From NCBI RefSeq assembly GCF_030269125.1, contig NZ_BSSM01000009.1:1-64000 (forward strand): 64,000 nt of DNA, written 5' to 3'. This document shows positions 34,460 to 43,271 of this stretch, piece by piece. This stretch comes from Streptomyces hygroscopicus subsp. hygroscopicus. Lineage in GTDB: Bacteria > Actinomycetota > Actinomycetes > Streptomycetales > Streptomycetaceae. Position numbers and translations under genes: made by a program. Under the pieces are notes generated by a model. That model was not told where the DNA came from, did no database searches, and was given only the letters and a program-made list of their open reading frames with translations. Positions within the stretch are counted from its first letter, which is position 1, and the number at the start of each line of letters is the position of its first letter.

Positions 34460-35944
34460 CTACCCCGTCGCCCCGGCGGCGGCGGCCTCCGCGGGCGGCG
34501 GCACCGGCGCCCCCGGCAGCCGTACCGTCGCCACCGCGCCGCCGCCGGGCGCCGGGGTCAACGACACCTCGCCGCCCGCCTGCTGGACCGTGCGCGCGAC
34601 GATGGACAGGCCGAGGCCGGAGCCCGGCAGGGCGCGGGCGCCGGGGGAGCGCCAGAACCGGTCGAAGACGTGCGGGAGTTCGTCCTCCGGCACGCCGGGG
34701 CCGTGGTCGCGCACGGTGAGCACGCCCTCGGTCAGCCGGACCTCGACGGTGCCGCCCTCGGGGCTGAACTTCACCGCGTTGTCGAGGATGTTGACCACCG
34801 CGCGCTCCAGCGCGGACGGCTCCCCGACCACGAACCAGGGCTCCAGGTCCGCCGTGATCGTCAGCTCCGGGCCGCGCAGCCGGGCCCGGCGCAGGGCTGC
34901 CTCCACGGTGTCCTGGAAGGGCACCACCTGCATCCGCTCCCCGCGCTGCCCCTCCGAGCGCGACAGCTCCTGCAAGTCGCCGATCAAGGAGGCGAGTTCC
35001 GTCATCTGCGCCTTCACCGAGGACATGAGCGCCCTGCGGTCCTCCGGGGGCAGCGGGCGGCCGGTCTCCTCGCTGCGGGTGAGCAGCTCGATGTTGGTGC
35101 GCAGCGAGGTCAGCGGGGTGCGCAGTTCGTGTCCGGCGTCCGCGATCAGCCGCTGCTGGAGCTCGCGGGAGCCGGCCAGCGAGGCCGTCATGGAGTTGAA
35201 CGACCGGGAGAGCCGGGCCACCTCGTCCTCGCTGTCCTCCTCCACCGGGATCCGGATGGTCAGGTCCTCGGTGCGGGAGATGTGCTCCACGGCCTCCGTG
35301 AGCTTGTCCACCGGACGCAGTCCGGCCCGCGCCACCGCGAGGCCCGCGGCCCCGGCGCCCAGGACGCCGACGCCGGAGACCAGCAGCAGCACGAGCGCCA
35401 GGTCGTTGAGGGTCTTCTCGGTGTTCTTGAGGGGGACGGCGATCATCATGGCCGCGCCGGGATACAGCTGGGGGCCCACGTTGGTGTCGATCACGAGCGG
35501 CATGGTGAGCACCCGGACGTCGTTGCCGTTGGCGTCCGTGCCGTTGCGCAGGATGCCGTCGCCGTGGATCACGGCGTCGCGGACCACGGTCCGGTCGACG
35601 TCGGTGGTCTTCACCGCGCCGGCGGAGTCGCTGGGGACGCAGGCCGTGCCGTCCGGCTTGACCAACTGGCTGTAGACGGTCTCATGGGTCCGCAGCACGC
35701 CGTAGGGCGAGGTGTCCGCGGGCTTGTGCGGACACGCGGAGAGCAGGTTGTACACCGTCTCCGCCGCCGGACGCGGCGCTGTTCTGCGCAGATCGTTGTC
35801 GATCTGCTCGTACAGCTTGCCCTGCACGATGAACCAGCAGGTCACCGACACCGCCGCCACCGCGAACGCGACCGCCGCCGCGACCAGCACGGCCAGCCGG
35901 GCCCTGATCGGCAGCGAGCGGTAGCGCCGGACGACCCTGTTCAC
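34460..35944 (-). CDS. Sensor histidine kinase
   Basis: A 494-residue membrane kinase: first membrane helix at about residues 16-38, an external sensor of about 130 residues with Cys pairs, second helix near 175-197, HAMP domain, HisKA with the phospho-accepting His in DAGHELRTPL, and HATPase boxes (N in NILDNAVKF, DHGPGVP, GSGLGLSI). GTG 35944 overlaps the regulator's stop (GTGA), so the pair is translationally coupled. The layout is like MprB/CseC-type envelope sensors. From memory this is the SCO4155 position. Confidence 0.92.
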   Translation of the reverse strand: MNRVVRRYRSLPIRARLAVLVAAAVAFAVAAVSVTCWFIVQGKLYEQIDNDLRRTAPRPAAETVYNLLSACPHKPADTSPYGVLRTHETVYSQLVKPDGTACVPSDSAGAVKTTDVDRTVVRDAVIHGDGILRNGTDANGNDVRVLTMPLVIDTNVGPQLYPGAAMMIAVPLKNTEKTLNDLALVLLLVSGVGVLGAGAAGLAVARAGLRPVDKLTEAVEHISRTEDLTIRIPVEEDSEDEVARLSRSFNSMTASLAGSRELQQRLIADAGHELRTPLTSLRTNIELLTRSEETGRPLPPEDRRALMSSVKAQMTELASLIGDLQELSRSEGQRGERMQVVPFQDTVEAALRRARLRGPELTITADLEPWFVVGEPSALERAVVNILDNAVKFSPEGGTVEVRLTEGVLTVRDHGPGVPEDELPHVFDRFWRSPGARALPGSGLGLSIVARTVQQAGGEVSLTPAPGGGAVATVRLPGAPVPPPAEAAAAGATG

Positions 35945-36672
35945 TCGGCGCCGCCCTGCCGCAGGACGTAGCCGACCCCCCGCACGGTGTGCACCAGCCG
36001 GGGCTCACCGCCCGCCTCGGTCTTGCGCCGCAGGTACATCACGTACACGTCCAGCGAGTTGGAGGACGGCTCGAAGTCGAAGCCCCAGACCGCCTTGAGG
36101 ATCTGCTCCCGGGTGAGGACCTGGCGCGGGTGCGCCATGAACATCTCCAGGAGCGTGAACTCGGTGCGGGTCAGTTCGACCTGCCGCCCGCCCCGCGTGA
36201 CCTCCCGGGTCGCGAGGTCCATGCGCAGATCGGCGAAGGTGAGCGCCTCGTCCGCCTGGGCGGCGGAGACGGCCCCCGCGTACGAGCTGCGCCGCAGCAG
36301 GGCGCGGATCCGGGCGAACAGCTCGTCCAGCTCGAAGGGCTTGACCAGGTAGTCGTCGGCGCCCGCGTCCAGGCCGGTCACCCGGTCGCCGACCGTGTCG
36401 CGGGCGGTGAGCATGAGGATCGGGAGGGTGTCCCCGCCGCCGCGGATCCGGCGGGCCGCCGTCAGTCCGTCCATCCGGGGCATCTGGATGTCCAGGACGA
36501 CCAGGTCCGGCTTGTACGCCGCGGCCTTCTCCAGCGCGTCCGCGCCGTCGACGGCGACCTCGGTGTCGTACCCCTCGAAGGCGAGACTGCGCTGGAGCGC
36601 CTCGCGTACGGCCGGCTCGTCGTCGACGATCAGGATGCGCTGGGTGTCACGGTCGCCTTCGGCGGGGCTCAT
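35941..36672 (-). CDS. Response regulator, OmpR/PhoB type
   Basis: A 243-residue regulator. Receiver domain: acidic pair Asp17/Asp18, phospho-accepting Asp61 (VVLDIQMPRMDG), Lys in LVKPFEL. C-terminal winged helix with LTRTEFTLLEMFMAHPRQVLTREQIL and VRGVGYVLR. ATG 36672 is chosen with GAGGAAC about 10 nt before it; the longer open frame upstream is low complexity. It forms an operon with the kinase and may control the neighbouring membrane protease, which is an inference from position. Confidence 0.93.
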   Translation of the reverse strand: MSPAEGDRDTQRILIVDDEPAVREALQRSLAFEGYDTEVAVDGADALEKAAAYKPDLVVLDIQMPRMDGLTAARRIRGGGDTLPILMLTARDTVGDRVTGLDAGADDYLVKPFELDELFARIRALLRRSSYAGAVSAAQADEALTFADLRMDLATREVTRGGRQVELTRTEFTLLEMFMAHPRQVLTREQILKAVWGFDFEPSSNSLDVYVMYLRRKTEAGGEPRLVHTVRGVGYVLRQGGAE

Positions 36673-36807
36673 GCTCGTGGTTCCTCGTGGAGGTGGGGCG
36701 GCGGGTCCTGTGGTGGGGATTGTCCGGGTCCGGGTTGTTCGGGTGTCTTGGTGACGGTGTCCTACAGCCTCCCATGGTGCCGGGCCGTGAGGCACGGGCG
36801 CCAAGGG

Positions 36808-37056
36808 TCAGGTGCCGAGGGCCGCGAGACCGCGCATCGCGGTGAGCCGGTGCAGCGGCACCTTGTGGCCGCGGCGGTGCCGTCGGTCGGCGGAGCTGCG
36901 GCGCAGCCCCATCAGCTGGGGGACGGGCGTCGGGATGATCTCCGCGGCGCGGGGCTCGGCGGCGGCCGGCCCGTGCAGCCGACGCGCGACGGCGAGGGCG
37001 ATGGTGACATCGGCCGGGCCACGGCCCGCTTCCTGGTGGAAAACCTGCTCGGTCAT
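36808..37056 (-). CDS. Small basic hypothetical protein
   Basis: An 82-residue protein with an acidic/Gln start (MTEQVFHQEAG), a helical middle and a basic stretch (LRRSSADRRHRRGHK). A perfect GGAGGAA lies 8 nt before the ATG at 37056, supporting it as real. No domain or membrane segment is recognised. It lies 47 nt downstream of the membrane protease gene on the same strand and may be co-transcribed with it. Confidence 0.62.
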   Translation of the reverse strand: MTEQVFHQEAGRGPADVTIALAVARRLHGPAAAEPRAAEIIPTPVPQLMGLRRSSADRRHRRGHKVPLHRLTAMRGLAALGT

Positions 37057-37103
37057 GATGTTCCTCCAGACAGTGCGAGTGACGCTGAAAGGCCCTGACG
37101 GCC

Positions 37104-38141
37104 CTAGTTCCGCCCGCCGGACCGCAGCTTGGCCAGGTCGGACCTGACCGTGTCGACGGGGATCGCGAAGCCGAGGCCGATGCTGCCCGCGTCCGAGGAC
37201 GAGGACGCCTGCTGGCTCGACGAGTACATCGCGGAGTTGATGCCGATGACGTTCCCGGCCGCGTCGATCAGCGCGCCGCCGGAGTTGCCGGGGTTGAGGG
37301 AGGCGTCCGTCTGGATCGCCTTGTACGTCGTGGTGGACGAGCCGGTGTCGCCGTTGAACTGGCGGCCGCCGAACTGGAACGGCCAGGTCCCGTCGCCGCC
37401 CTGGCCCTGCGCCTGGCCCTCGTCGGTGGGCACGGTGACGTCCCGGTCGAGGGCGGAGACGATGCCGCTGGTGACGGTGCCGGTCAGGCCCTCGGGGGAG
37501 CCGATCGCCACGACCGAGTCGCCGACCTGCACCCCCCTGGAGTCGCCGAGGCTCGCCGCCTTCAGGCCGGAGGCGCCCTCCAGCCTGATCAGCGCGAGGT
37601 CCTTGGAGCTGTCGGTGCCCACGACGTCGGCGGTGTAGCTGTGCCCGTCGCTGGTGCGCACCTTGACCGACTGCGCGCCCGCGATGACGTGGTTGTTGGT
37701 GACGACCTCACCGTCGGAGGCGATGACCACGCCGGAGCCGGTGGACGATCCGCCCGCGAGGGTGGCGTTGACCTCCACCACGCTCGGGCTGACCGCGGCC
37801 GCGATGGCGGCGACGTCGCCCTTCTTGCCGGCCGGCACCACGGCGGTGCCGGTCCCGGTGGCGGTCACGTCGCTCTTGCCGGTCAGCTCCTGGAAGCCGT
37901 ACGCGGTGGCGCCGCCGACCGCCGCCGCGACGATCGCGACCGCGGCGAGGAGGGCGACGGAGCCACGGGTGCGCCTCCGCTGGGGCTCGGGCTCCGGCAG
38001 GGGCGCCGCCGCCGCGGGCTCGTACGGCGGCGGGGGCGGCCACTCCGGGTGCACGGGAGCGGAGTAGCCGTACTGCTGGCCGGACGGGCCCCGCGGGTCC
38101 TCGTCCTCGTACTCGCCGCTGCGGCGGAAGCTCTCGGTCAT
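37104..38141 (-). CDS. Membrane-anchored trypsin-like protease, HtrA-like without PDZ
   Basis: A 345-residue protease: a cytoplasmic Pro/Glu-rich tail (residues 1-55), one membrane helix (about 61-82) and an external chymotrypsin-fold domain with His151 (NNHVIAG), Asp181 (SSKDLALIRL) and Ser287 (NPGNSGGAL). Most HtrA/DegP relatives have a C-terminal PDZ domain; this one stops after the protease domain. ATG 38141 has GGGGAGG about 9 nt upstream; the longer frame is not supported. It lies next to the two-component system, suggesting envelope-stress proteolysis. Confidence 0.88.
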   Translation of the reverse strand: MTESFRRSGEYEDEDPRGPSGQQYGYSAPVHPEWPPPPPYEPAAAAPLPEPEPQRRRTRGSVALLAAVAIVAAAVGGATAYGFQELTGKSDVTATGTGTAVVPAGKKGDVAAIAAAVSPSVVEVNATLAGGSSTGSGVVIASDGEVVTNNHVIAGAQSVKVRTSDGHSYTADVVGTDSSKDLALIRLEGASGLKAASLGDSRGVQVGDSVVAIGSPEGLTGTVTSGIVSALDRDVTVPTDEGQAQGQGGDGTWPFQFGGRQFNGDTGSSTTTYKAIQTDASLNPGNSGGALIDAAGNVIGINSAMYSSSQQASSSSDAGSIGLGFAIPVDTVRSDLAKLRSGGRN

Positions 38142-38301
38142 GCAAGAAGCCTCCCCGGCGACCATGAGAGCTTCCTGAGTGCTCGCTGAGAAGCCCGGCA
38201 GAACCTCGTTTGCCCGATGTAAGGACACCTCTCGGCATTCGGCAGGCGGCTCTCACGGGCCTCTCAGAGGGCGACGTCGCGCCGCTGGGCCGACGACGTT
38301 G

Positions 38302-39327
38302 TCAGTCCCCGCAGCCGCAGGAGGTGCGCACCACGAGCCGGGACGGGAAGGTCTTCAGCCGCTCGCGCCGGGACCCGGCCACCCGCAGCCCGTCGTCCAG
38401 CACCAGGTCGACCGCCGCCCGCGCCATCGCCGAACGGTCCGAGGCGACCGTGGTCAGCGGCGGATCGGCGAACGCGGCCTCCTTGATGTCGTCGAAGCCC
38501 GCCACGGCCAGCTCCCCGGGCACGTCGATGCGCAGCTCGCGCGCGGCCCGCAGCACCCCGATCGCCTGGTCGTCGGTGGAGCAGAACACCGCCGGGGGCC
38601 GCCGCGGCCCGGACAGGATGTCCAGGGCCACGCGGTAGGCGTCGTAGCGGTTGTACGGCGCCTCGAACAGCCGGCCCTCGGTGCTCAGCCCCGCCTCGGC
38701 CATGGCCCGCCTCCAGCCCTCGACGTGGTCGGAGACCGGGTCGCCGACGGCCGGGGTGTCCGCGGTGCCGCCCATGCACGCGACGTAGGGGTGGCCGTGC
38801 TCCAGCAGGTGGCGCACGGCGAGCTGGGCGCCGCCGAGGTCGTCCGTCACCACGGCGACGTCGTCGATGGCCTCGGGACGCTCGTGCAGCAGCACCACGC
38901 GGGCGTCCCAGGCGTCGATCTCGGCGGCGGCCTGGTCGTTGAGCGCGTGGCTGACCAGGATCAGGCCGGAGACGCGCATGCCGAGGAAGGCCCGCAGATA
39001 GTGGACCTCCCGCTCGGCGATGTAGTCCGTGTTGCCGACCAGGACCATCTTGCCGCGCTCGGAGGCGGCCTGTTCCACGGCGTGCGCCATCTCCCCGAAG
39101 AAGGGCTGGCGGGCGTCCGGGATGATCAGCCCTATGAGGTCGGTGCGCCGCGACGCCATCGCCTGGGCGACCCGGTCGGGGCGGTACCCCAGTTCCTTGA
39201 TCGCGGCGAGGACGCGCTCGCGCGTGGCCGGGGCGACCGGCCGGGGTCCGTTGTTGATGACATAACTGACGACGGCGGTGGAGGTCCCCGCCAGCCGCGC
39301 CACATCATCCCGAGTCACCTTGGCCAC
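38302..39327 (-). CDS. LacI family transcriptional regulator
   Basis: A 341-residue repressor. The N-terminal helix-turn-helix is VTRDDVARLAGTSTAVVSYVIN with hinge helix RPDRVAQAMASRRT; the rest is a periplasmic-binding-like ligand domain (LIGLIIPDARQPFFGEM, AVAGFDDIKEAAFADPPLTTV). It ends in an unusual Cys-rich tail (RTSCGCGD). The ligand is probably a sugar, but no sugar-uptake genes are adjacent. Confidence 0.91.
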   Translation of the reverse strand: MAKVTRDDVARLAGTSTAVVSYVINNGPRPVAPATRERVLAAIKELGYRPDRVAQAMASRRTDLIGLIIPDARQPFFGEMAHAVEQAASERGKMVLVGNTDYIAEREVHYLRAFLGMRVSGLILVSHALNDQAAAEIDAWDARVVLLHERPEAIDDVAVVTDDLGGAQLAVRHLLEHGHPYVACMGGTADTPAVGDPVSDHVEGWRRAMAEAGLSTEGRLFEAPYNRYDAYRVALDILSGPRRPPAVFCSTDDQAIGVLRAARELRIDVPGELAVAGFDDIKEAAFADPPLTTVASDRSAMARAAVDLVLDDGLRVAGSRRERLKTFPSRLVVRTSCGCGD

Positions 39328-39486
39328 GCGCGGAGTCTACGCGGATTGACCGAAGACGGGCAGGGCGTTCCACGCCCTGGGCCGTGTCCGGCCGGTGCCT
39401 CCGAGGCCCGAGGCCGGTGTGCTCCTCGCCCGGTGCGCGTGTTTCGCGCGGGTAAGGGGCGAGAAATCGTCGGAAGGTGTGGAGGA

Positions 39487-40266
39487 TCAAGCGTCCGCGT
39501 GGACTTCGGACTCGGCCGGCGCGGCGGCTTCGTCCGCCTCGTCCGCCTTGGCCTGGTTCGCCTTGGCCTTGCCCTCCTCCGCGGCCCGGTCGCCCTTCTC
39601 CGGGGTAACGAATCGATAACCTACGTTCCGTACGGTGCCGATCAGCGACTCGTGCTCCGGGCCGAGCTTGGCCCGTAGCCGCCGCACGTGCACGTCCACG
39701 GTCCGGGTGCCGCCGAAGTAGTCGTAGCCCCACACCTCCTGGAGCAGCTGGGCGCGGGTGAAGACCCGGCCCGGGTGCTGGGCGAGGTACTTCAGCAGCT
39801 CGAACTCCTTGAAGGTCAGGTCGAGGACCCGGCCCTTGAGCTTGGCGGAGTACGTCGCCTCGTCCACGGAGAGGTCGCCGTTGCGGATCTCCATCGGCGA
39901 GTCGTCGTGCGTGAGCTGCTGGCGCCCCGTGGCGAGCCGCAGCCGCGCCTCGACCTCCGCGGGACCCGCGGTGTCGAGCAGCACGTCGTCGATGCCCCAG
40001 TCGGCGGTGACGGCGGCGAGGCCGCCCTCGGTGACGACGAGGATCAGGGGACAGCCGGGGCCGGTGGAGCGCAGCAACTGGCACAGGCTGCGCACCTGCG
40101 GCAGATCGCGGCGGCCGTCGACCAGGATGACGTCGGCGCCGGGCGTGTCGACCAGCGCGGGCCCCTCGGCGGGAGCGACCCGCACATTGTGCAGGAGCAG
40201 GCCGAGGGCCGGCAGGACCTCCGTCGACGGCTGGAGGGCGTTGGTCAGGAGCAGCAGAGAACTCAT
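39487..40266 (-). CDS. glnR: Nitrogen response regulator GlnR
   Basis: A 259-residue OmpR-type regulator that controls nitrogen assimilation genes in actinomycetes. The atypical receiver (VILVDGRRDL) is followed by a winged helix with LDLTFKEFELLKYLAQHPGR, AQLLQEVWGYDYFGGTRTVD and RNVGYRF, as in GlnR. The C-terminal tail is Ala/Glu/Lys-rich and disordered. No cognate kinase is adjacent, in line with GlnR being an orphan. ATG 40266 begins MSSLLLLTNALQPS, the family N terminus. The 177-bp gap upstream holds its promoter and that of a divergent hydrolase. Confidence 0.94.
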   Translation of the reverse strand: MSSLLLLTNALQPSTEVLPALGLLLHNVRVAPAEGPALVDTPGADVILVDGRRDLPQVRSLCQLLRSTGPGCPLILVVTEGGLAAVTADWGIDDVLLDTAGPAEVEARLRLATGRQQLTHDDSPMEIRNGDLSVDEATYSAKLKGRVLDLTFKEFELLKYLAQHPGRVFTRAQLLQEVWGYDYFGGTRTVDVHVRRLRAKLGPEHESLIGTVRNVGYRFVTPEKGDRAAEEGKAKANQAKADEADEAAAPAESEVHADA

Positions 40267-40443
40267 ACGTCTGGTTCCTCCTCGGTCCCTGCGAGAACTG
40301 TGCGGACGGGCACTGCTCTGCGTTCCCGAAGGCCCGTACACCGGCGGACGCCGAGGCGCCGCGCTCCGTATACAACGCTTCCGAAAGCACAAAAGGACCC
40401 GGTGGCTACGCTGCCCGAGTCCTCTGCCAGCAGAATAGCCCAC

Positions 40444-41268
40444 ATGAGCAACCGCCCGGCAGGTCATGTGGCACGTTCCACGGTACGTCCGGATGCCGAG
40501 ACAGGCAGACCAGGGCCTGTCCGGACATATCTGCGCACGGCGGACGGCGTCCCGGTCGAAGTCGTATACGACCCGGGGGCGGCCGTATACGACCCCGACG
40601 TCCCGGTGCTGGTGATCGCGCACGGCTTCACCGGGGACGTGGACCGGCCGCACGTGCGAAGGGTGGCGGCCGGGCTCTCCCGGCACGGCGCCGTCGTCAC
40701 CTTCTCCTTCCGCGGCCACGGGCGCTCGGGCGGGCGCTCCACGGTCGGCGACAAGGAGGTCCTGGACCTGGCCGCCGCCGTCGCGTGGGCCCGCGGCTTC
40801 GGGCACGAGCGGGTGGTGACCGTCGGCTTCTCCATGGGTGCCTCGGTGGTCCTGCGGCACGCGGCGCTGCACCCGGGCACGGTGGCCGCGGTGGTCGCGG
40901 TCAGCTCGCCCGCCCGCTGGTACTACCGGGGCACCGCCCCCATGCGCCGGCTGCACTGGCTGGTCACCCGCCCCGAGGGCCGCCTGGTCGGCCGCTACGG
41001 CCTGCGCACCCGCATCCACCACCGCGACTGGGACCCGGTACCGCTCTCCCCGGCCGAGGCGGTTCCCCGGATCACCCCCACCCCGCTGCTGATCGTGCAC
41101 GGCGACCGCGACGGCTACTTCCCGCTCGACCACCCCCGCATGCTCGCCGACGCCTCCGCCGGCCACGCCGAGCTGTGGCTGGAGCCGGGCATGGGCCACG
41201 CGGAGCACGCCGCGGACGACGCCCTGGTGGACCGCATCGGGGACTGGGCCGCCCGCCGCTCCGGCTAG
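40444..41268 (+). CDS. Alpha/beta hydrolase
   Basis: A 274-residue serine hydrolase: oxyanion region VIAHGFTGD (residues 58-65), FRGHGRSGG, nucleophile Ser130 in GFSMGAS, acid Asp in LIVHGDRDGYF, and His in GMGHAEHA. The substrate is unknown; the sequence fits esterase/lysophospholipase-like enzymes. ATG 40444 is preceded by no clear ribosome binding site. The gene is divergent from glnR. Confidence 0.87.
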   Translation: MSNRPAGHVARSTVRPDAETGRPGPVRTYLRTADGVPVEVVYDPGAAVYDPDVPVLVIAHGFTGDVDRPHVRRVAAGLSRHGAVVTFSFRGHGRSGGRSTVGDKEVLDLAAAVAWARGFGHERVVTVGFSMGASVVLRHAALHPGTVAAVVAVSSPARWYYRGTAPMRRLHWLVTRPEGRLVGRYGLRTRIHHRDWDPVPLSPAEAVPRITPTPLLIVHGDRDGYFPLDHPRMLADASAGHAELWLEPGMGHAEHAADDALVDRIGDWAARRSG

Positions 41269-41347
41269 CCTGGCTCCGTTACTTACTTACTTTTCCAGCC
41301 GTCGACGTCCGTCCGCGTTCGTCGACCGCCGTCGATTGAGGAACCTG

Positions 41348-41602
41348 ATGCCCAAGGTCACGGTGCGCTACTGGGCCGCCGCCAAGGCCGCGGCCGGTGT
41401 CGCCGAGGAGCCGTACGACGCGGCCACCCTCGCCGACGCGCTCACCGCCGTGCGTGCCCGGCACCCCGGTGAACTCACCCGCGTGCTCCAGCGCTGCTCC
41501 TTCCTGATCGACGGCGACCCCGTCGGCACGCGCGCGCATGAGACGGTACGGCTGGCCGAGGGCGGCACGGTCGAGGTGCTCCCGCCGTTCGCAGGAGGGT
41601 GA
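41348..41602 (+). CDS. MoaD/ThiS-like sulfur-carrier protein
   Basis: An 84-residue beta-grasp protein ending in the Gly-Gly needed for thiocarboxylate or adenylate formation (EVLPPFAGG). MoaD-type members carry sulfur into molybdopterin; other members serve in cysteine or siderophore pathways. TGAGGAAC is 5 nt from the ATG at 41348 and decides this start over an upstream in-frame ATG at 41336. It is followed after 4 nt by the membrane protein gene, so the two are an operon, near sulfur-transfer genes. Confidence 0.88.
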   Translation: MPKVTVRYWAAAKAAAGVAEEPYDAATLADALTAVRARHPGELTRVLQRCSFLIDGDPVGTRAHETVRLAEGGTVEVLPPFAGG

Positions 41603-41606
41603 GTCG

Positions 41607-42881
41607 ATGACCGACCAGCCGTATCAGGGCGGCCCCTACGAGGGCTACGACCCCTACCAGCAGGGCACCCCCGCCCCGGGCGGACAGGACTGGCCGGGCC
41701 ACCCCTTCGCCCAGGGGGGCTACGACCCGCAGGAAACCCAGCAGTGGCAGGGCCGGACCTGGGAGACCCAGACGCATGCCCCGGTCCAGGCGGCGGACGC
41801 GACGGCGTACCTCCCGCCGGTGACGGATCACCCGGGGCGGGGCCACCAGCAGGAGCAGCCGCAGGCGTACCAGCACTACCAGCAGGGGTTCGCCGGGTCC
41901 CAGGGGCACGGGTTCACCGGGGCGCACGCCCAGCCCCAGCAAATGGGCCACCCGCAGCCCCAGCCGATGGCGCACCCGCAGCAGCAGCCGCACCCGCAGC
42001 CCCAGCCGATGGCGGGGCCCGCGCCGGTCGCCGCGCCCGCGGCCCCGGCCGAGGGCCGTGCCGCCGAGGAGCCGTCGGGTGACGGGCCCGCCTACGGCCC
42101 CGCGACGCTCGCCGGCAACGCCCGGATCACCGACGCGCAGCGGGCCCGCCTGGAGGGCCGTTCGCCGATCATCGAGCCCGGCATGCAGCCGGCGCTGCTC
42201 ACCGCGCTGCTGGGTCTGCTGCTGGCCGGCACCGCGGGTCTCGGCTCGTACGCCCTGGTCGTCCCGCTGGTGCTGCTCCAGGCGGTGACGGCCGCGGGCT
42301 GGTTCCGGCTGAACGGCATGTGGCCGGCCCGGCAGGGCATCGCGCTGGCGTTCGCGGGCGGCCTGGCGGCCGACGTGGCGGTACTGGCCGCGGGCCGGGA
42401 CGACGCCCCCGCCGCGATCCTGGGCACCCTCGGCGTCTGGGTCCTCCTCTGCCTGGTCCTCCAGCTCCGCTCGCACGCCTCGCCGGACGAGCGGATGTAC
42501 GGCCTGATGGCGACGGCCGCCTCCGCGGCCCTGGCGATCCTGGCCACCGGCTACCTGGGCGCCGACCCGCACGCGACCGCGGTCGGCGCGGCGGCGGTGG
42601 CGGTCGCCGCGCTGGCGCGTGCGCTGCCCCTGCCGACCCCGGCGTCGGTCGTGGTCGCCCTGCTCGCCGCCGCGGGCGCGGGCATCGCGGTGGGCGGCAT
42701 GACCGGCCTCGGCACCCGGGGCGCCCTGCTCGGCGCCCTGGCCGGCGTCTGCGCCCTGGTCGGCCACCGCGTCGCCGGCTACGACTACCCTTCCCGCTTC
42801 GTCCACTTCACCGCGGGCGTCGCCCTGCCCCTGTCGGCGGCGGCGCCGGTGGTGTGGGCCCTGGGCAGGGTGCTGGGCTAG
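41607..42881 (+). CDS. Membrane protein with Gln/Pro-rich N-terminal domain
   Basis: A 424-residue protein. Residues 1-170 are low complexity, rich in Gln, Pro, Tyr and Gly, with a twofold repeat (PQPQPMAHP...PQPQPMAGP). Residues 190-424 hold about eight short hydrophobic helices. AGGAGGGTGAG immediately ahead fixes the ATG at 41607. The function is unknown; its place right behind the MoaD-like gene is conserved, from memory, in Streptomyces. The long disordered cytoplasmic N terminus may bind partners. Confidence 0.8.
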   Translation: MTDQPYQGGPYEGYDPYQQGTPAPGGQDWPGHPFAQGGYDPQETQQWQGRTWETQTHAPVQAADATAYLPPVTDHPGRGHQQEQPQAYQHYQQGFAGSQGHGFTGAHAQPQQMGHPQPQPMAHPQQQPHPQPQPMAGPAPVAAPAAPAEGRAAEEPSGDGPAYGPATLAGNARITDAQRARLEGRSPIIEPGMQPALLTALLGLLLAGTAGLGSYALVVPLVLLQAVTAAGWFRLNGMWPARQGIALAFAGGLAADVAVLAAGRDDAPAAILGTLGVWVLLCLVLQLRSHASPDERMYGLMATAASAALAILATGYLGADPHATAVGAAAVAVAALARALPLPTPASVVVALLAAAGAGIAVGGMTGLGTRGALLGALAGVCALVGHRVAGYDYPSRFVHFTAGVALPLSAAAPVVWALGRVLG

Positions 42882-42889
42882 ACAGCCGA

Positions 42890-42936
42890 AAGGGCCGCAC
42901 CCCCACCTGGCGTCCAACCCAGGGGGTGCGGCCCTT
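42890..42936. terminator. Bidirectional terminator between convergent genes
   Basis: AAGGGCCGCACCCCC and GGGGGTGCGGCCCTT form a perfect 15-bp stem around a 17-nt loop, 8 nt after the membrane-protein stop and 17 nt from the stop of the convergent DUF1416 gene. The A/T flanks serve both directions. Confidence 0.85.
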
Positions 42937-42953
42937 CGCCCTTGCGGGGTCCG

Positions 42954-43241
42954 TCAGACGGCGATCGCGACCTCCGCGAGCCCGCCCTTCTGCGCGACGA
43001 CCGTACGGTCCGCCGTCGCGCCCGGCACCAGTGCCCGCACCGTCCACGTGCCCTCGGCCGCGTAGAAGCGGAACTGACCGGTCGCGGAGGTAGGAACCTC
43101 CGCGGTGAACTCCCCGGTCGAGTCGAGCAGACGGACGTAGCCCGTCACCGGCTCGCCGTCGCGGGTCACCTGACCCTGGATCGTGGTCTCACCGGGCTTG
43201 ATCGTCGAGGCGTCGGGGCCACCGGCCTTCGCTCCGCACAT
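42954..43241 (-). CDS. DUF1416 domain protein
   Basis: A 95-residue protein of the DUF1416 family, a small beta-sandwich resembling a transthyretin/prealbumin-like or carboxypeptidase-regulatory fold (TTIQGQVTRDGEPVTGYVRLLD). It begins MCGAKAGG with one Cys. It is encoded 30 nt downstream of the sulfurtransferase gene, a pairing kept across actinobacteria; it may assist sulfur transfer, but the function is unproven. Confidence 0.86.
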   Translation of the reverse strand: MCGAKAGGPDASTIKPGETTIQGQVTRDGEPVTGYVRLLDSTGEFTAEVPTSATGQFRFYAAEGTWTVRALVPGATADRTVVAQKGGLAEVAIAV

Positions 43242-43271
43242 GCTGTTTCTCCAGAGGTCGCTTGGGATCGC

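Noticed and set aside
41280..41300. TTACTTACTTACTTTT run as a terminator or repeat element
   Set aside because: It is a three-unit 4-nt repeat without a hairpin; too short to mean more than chance.
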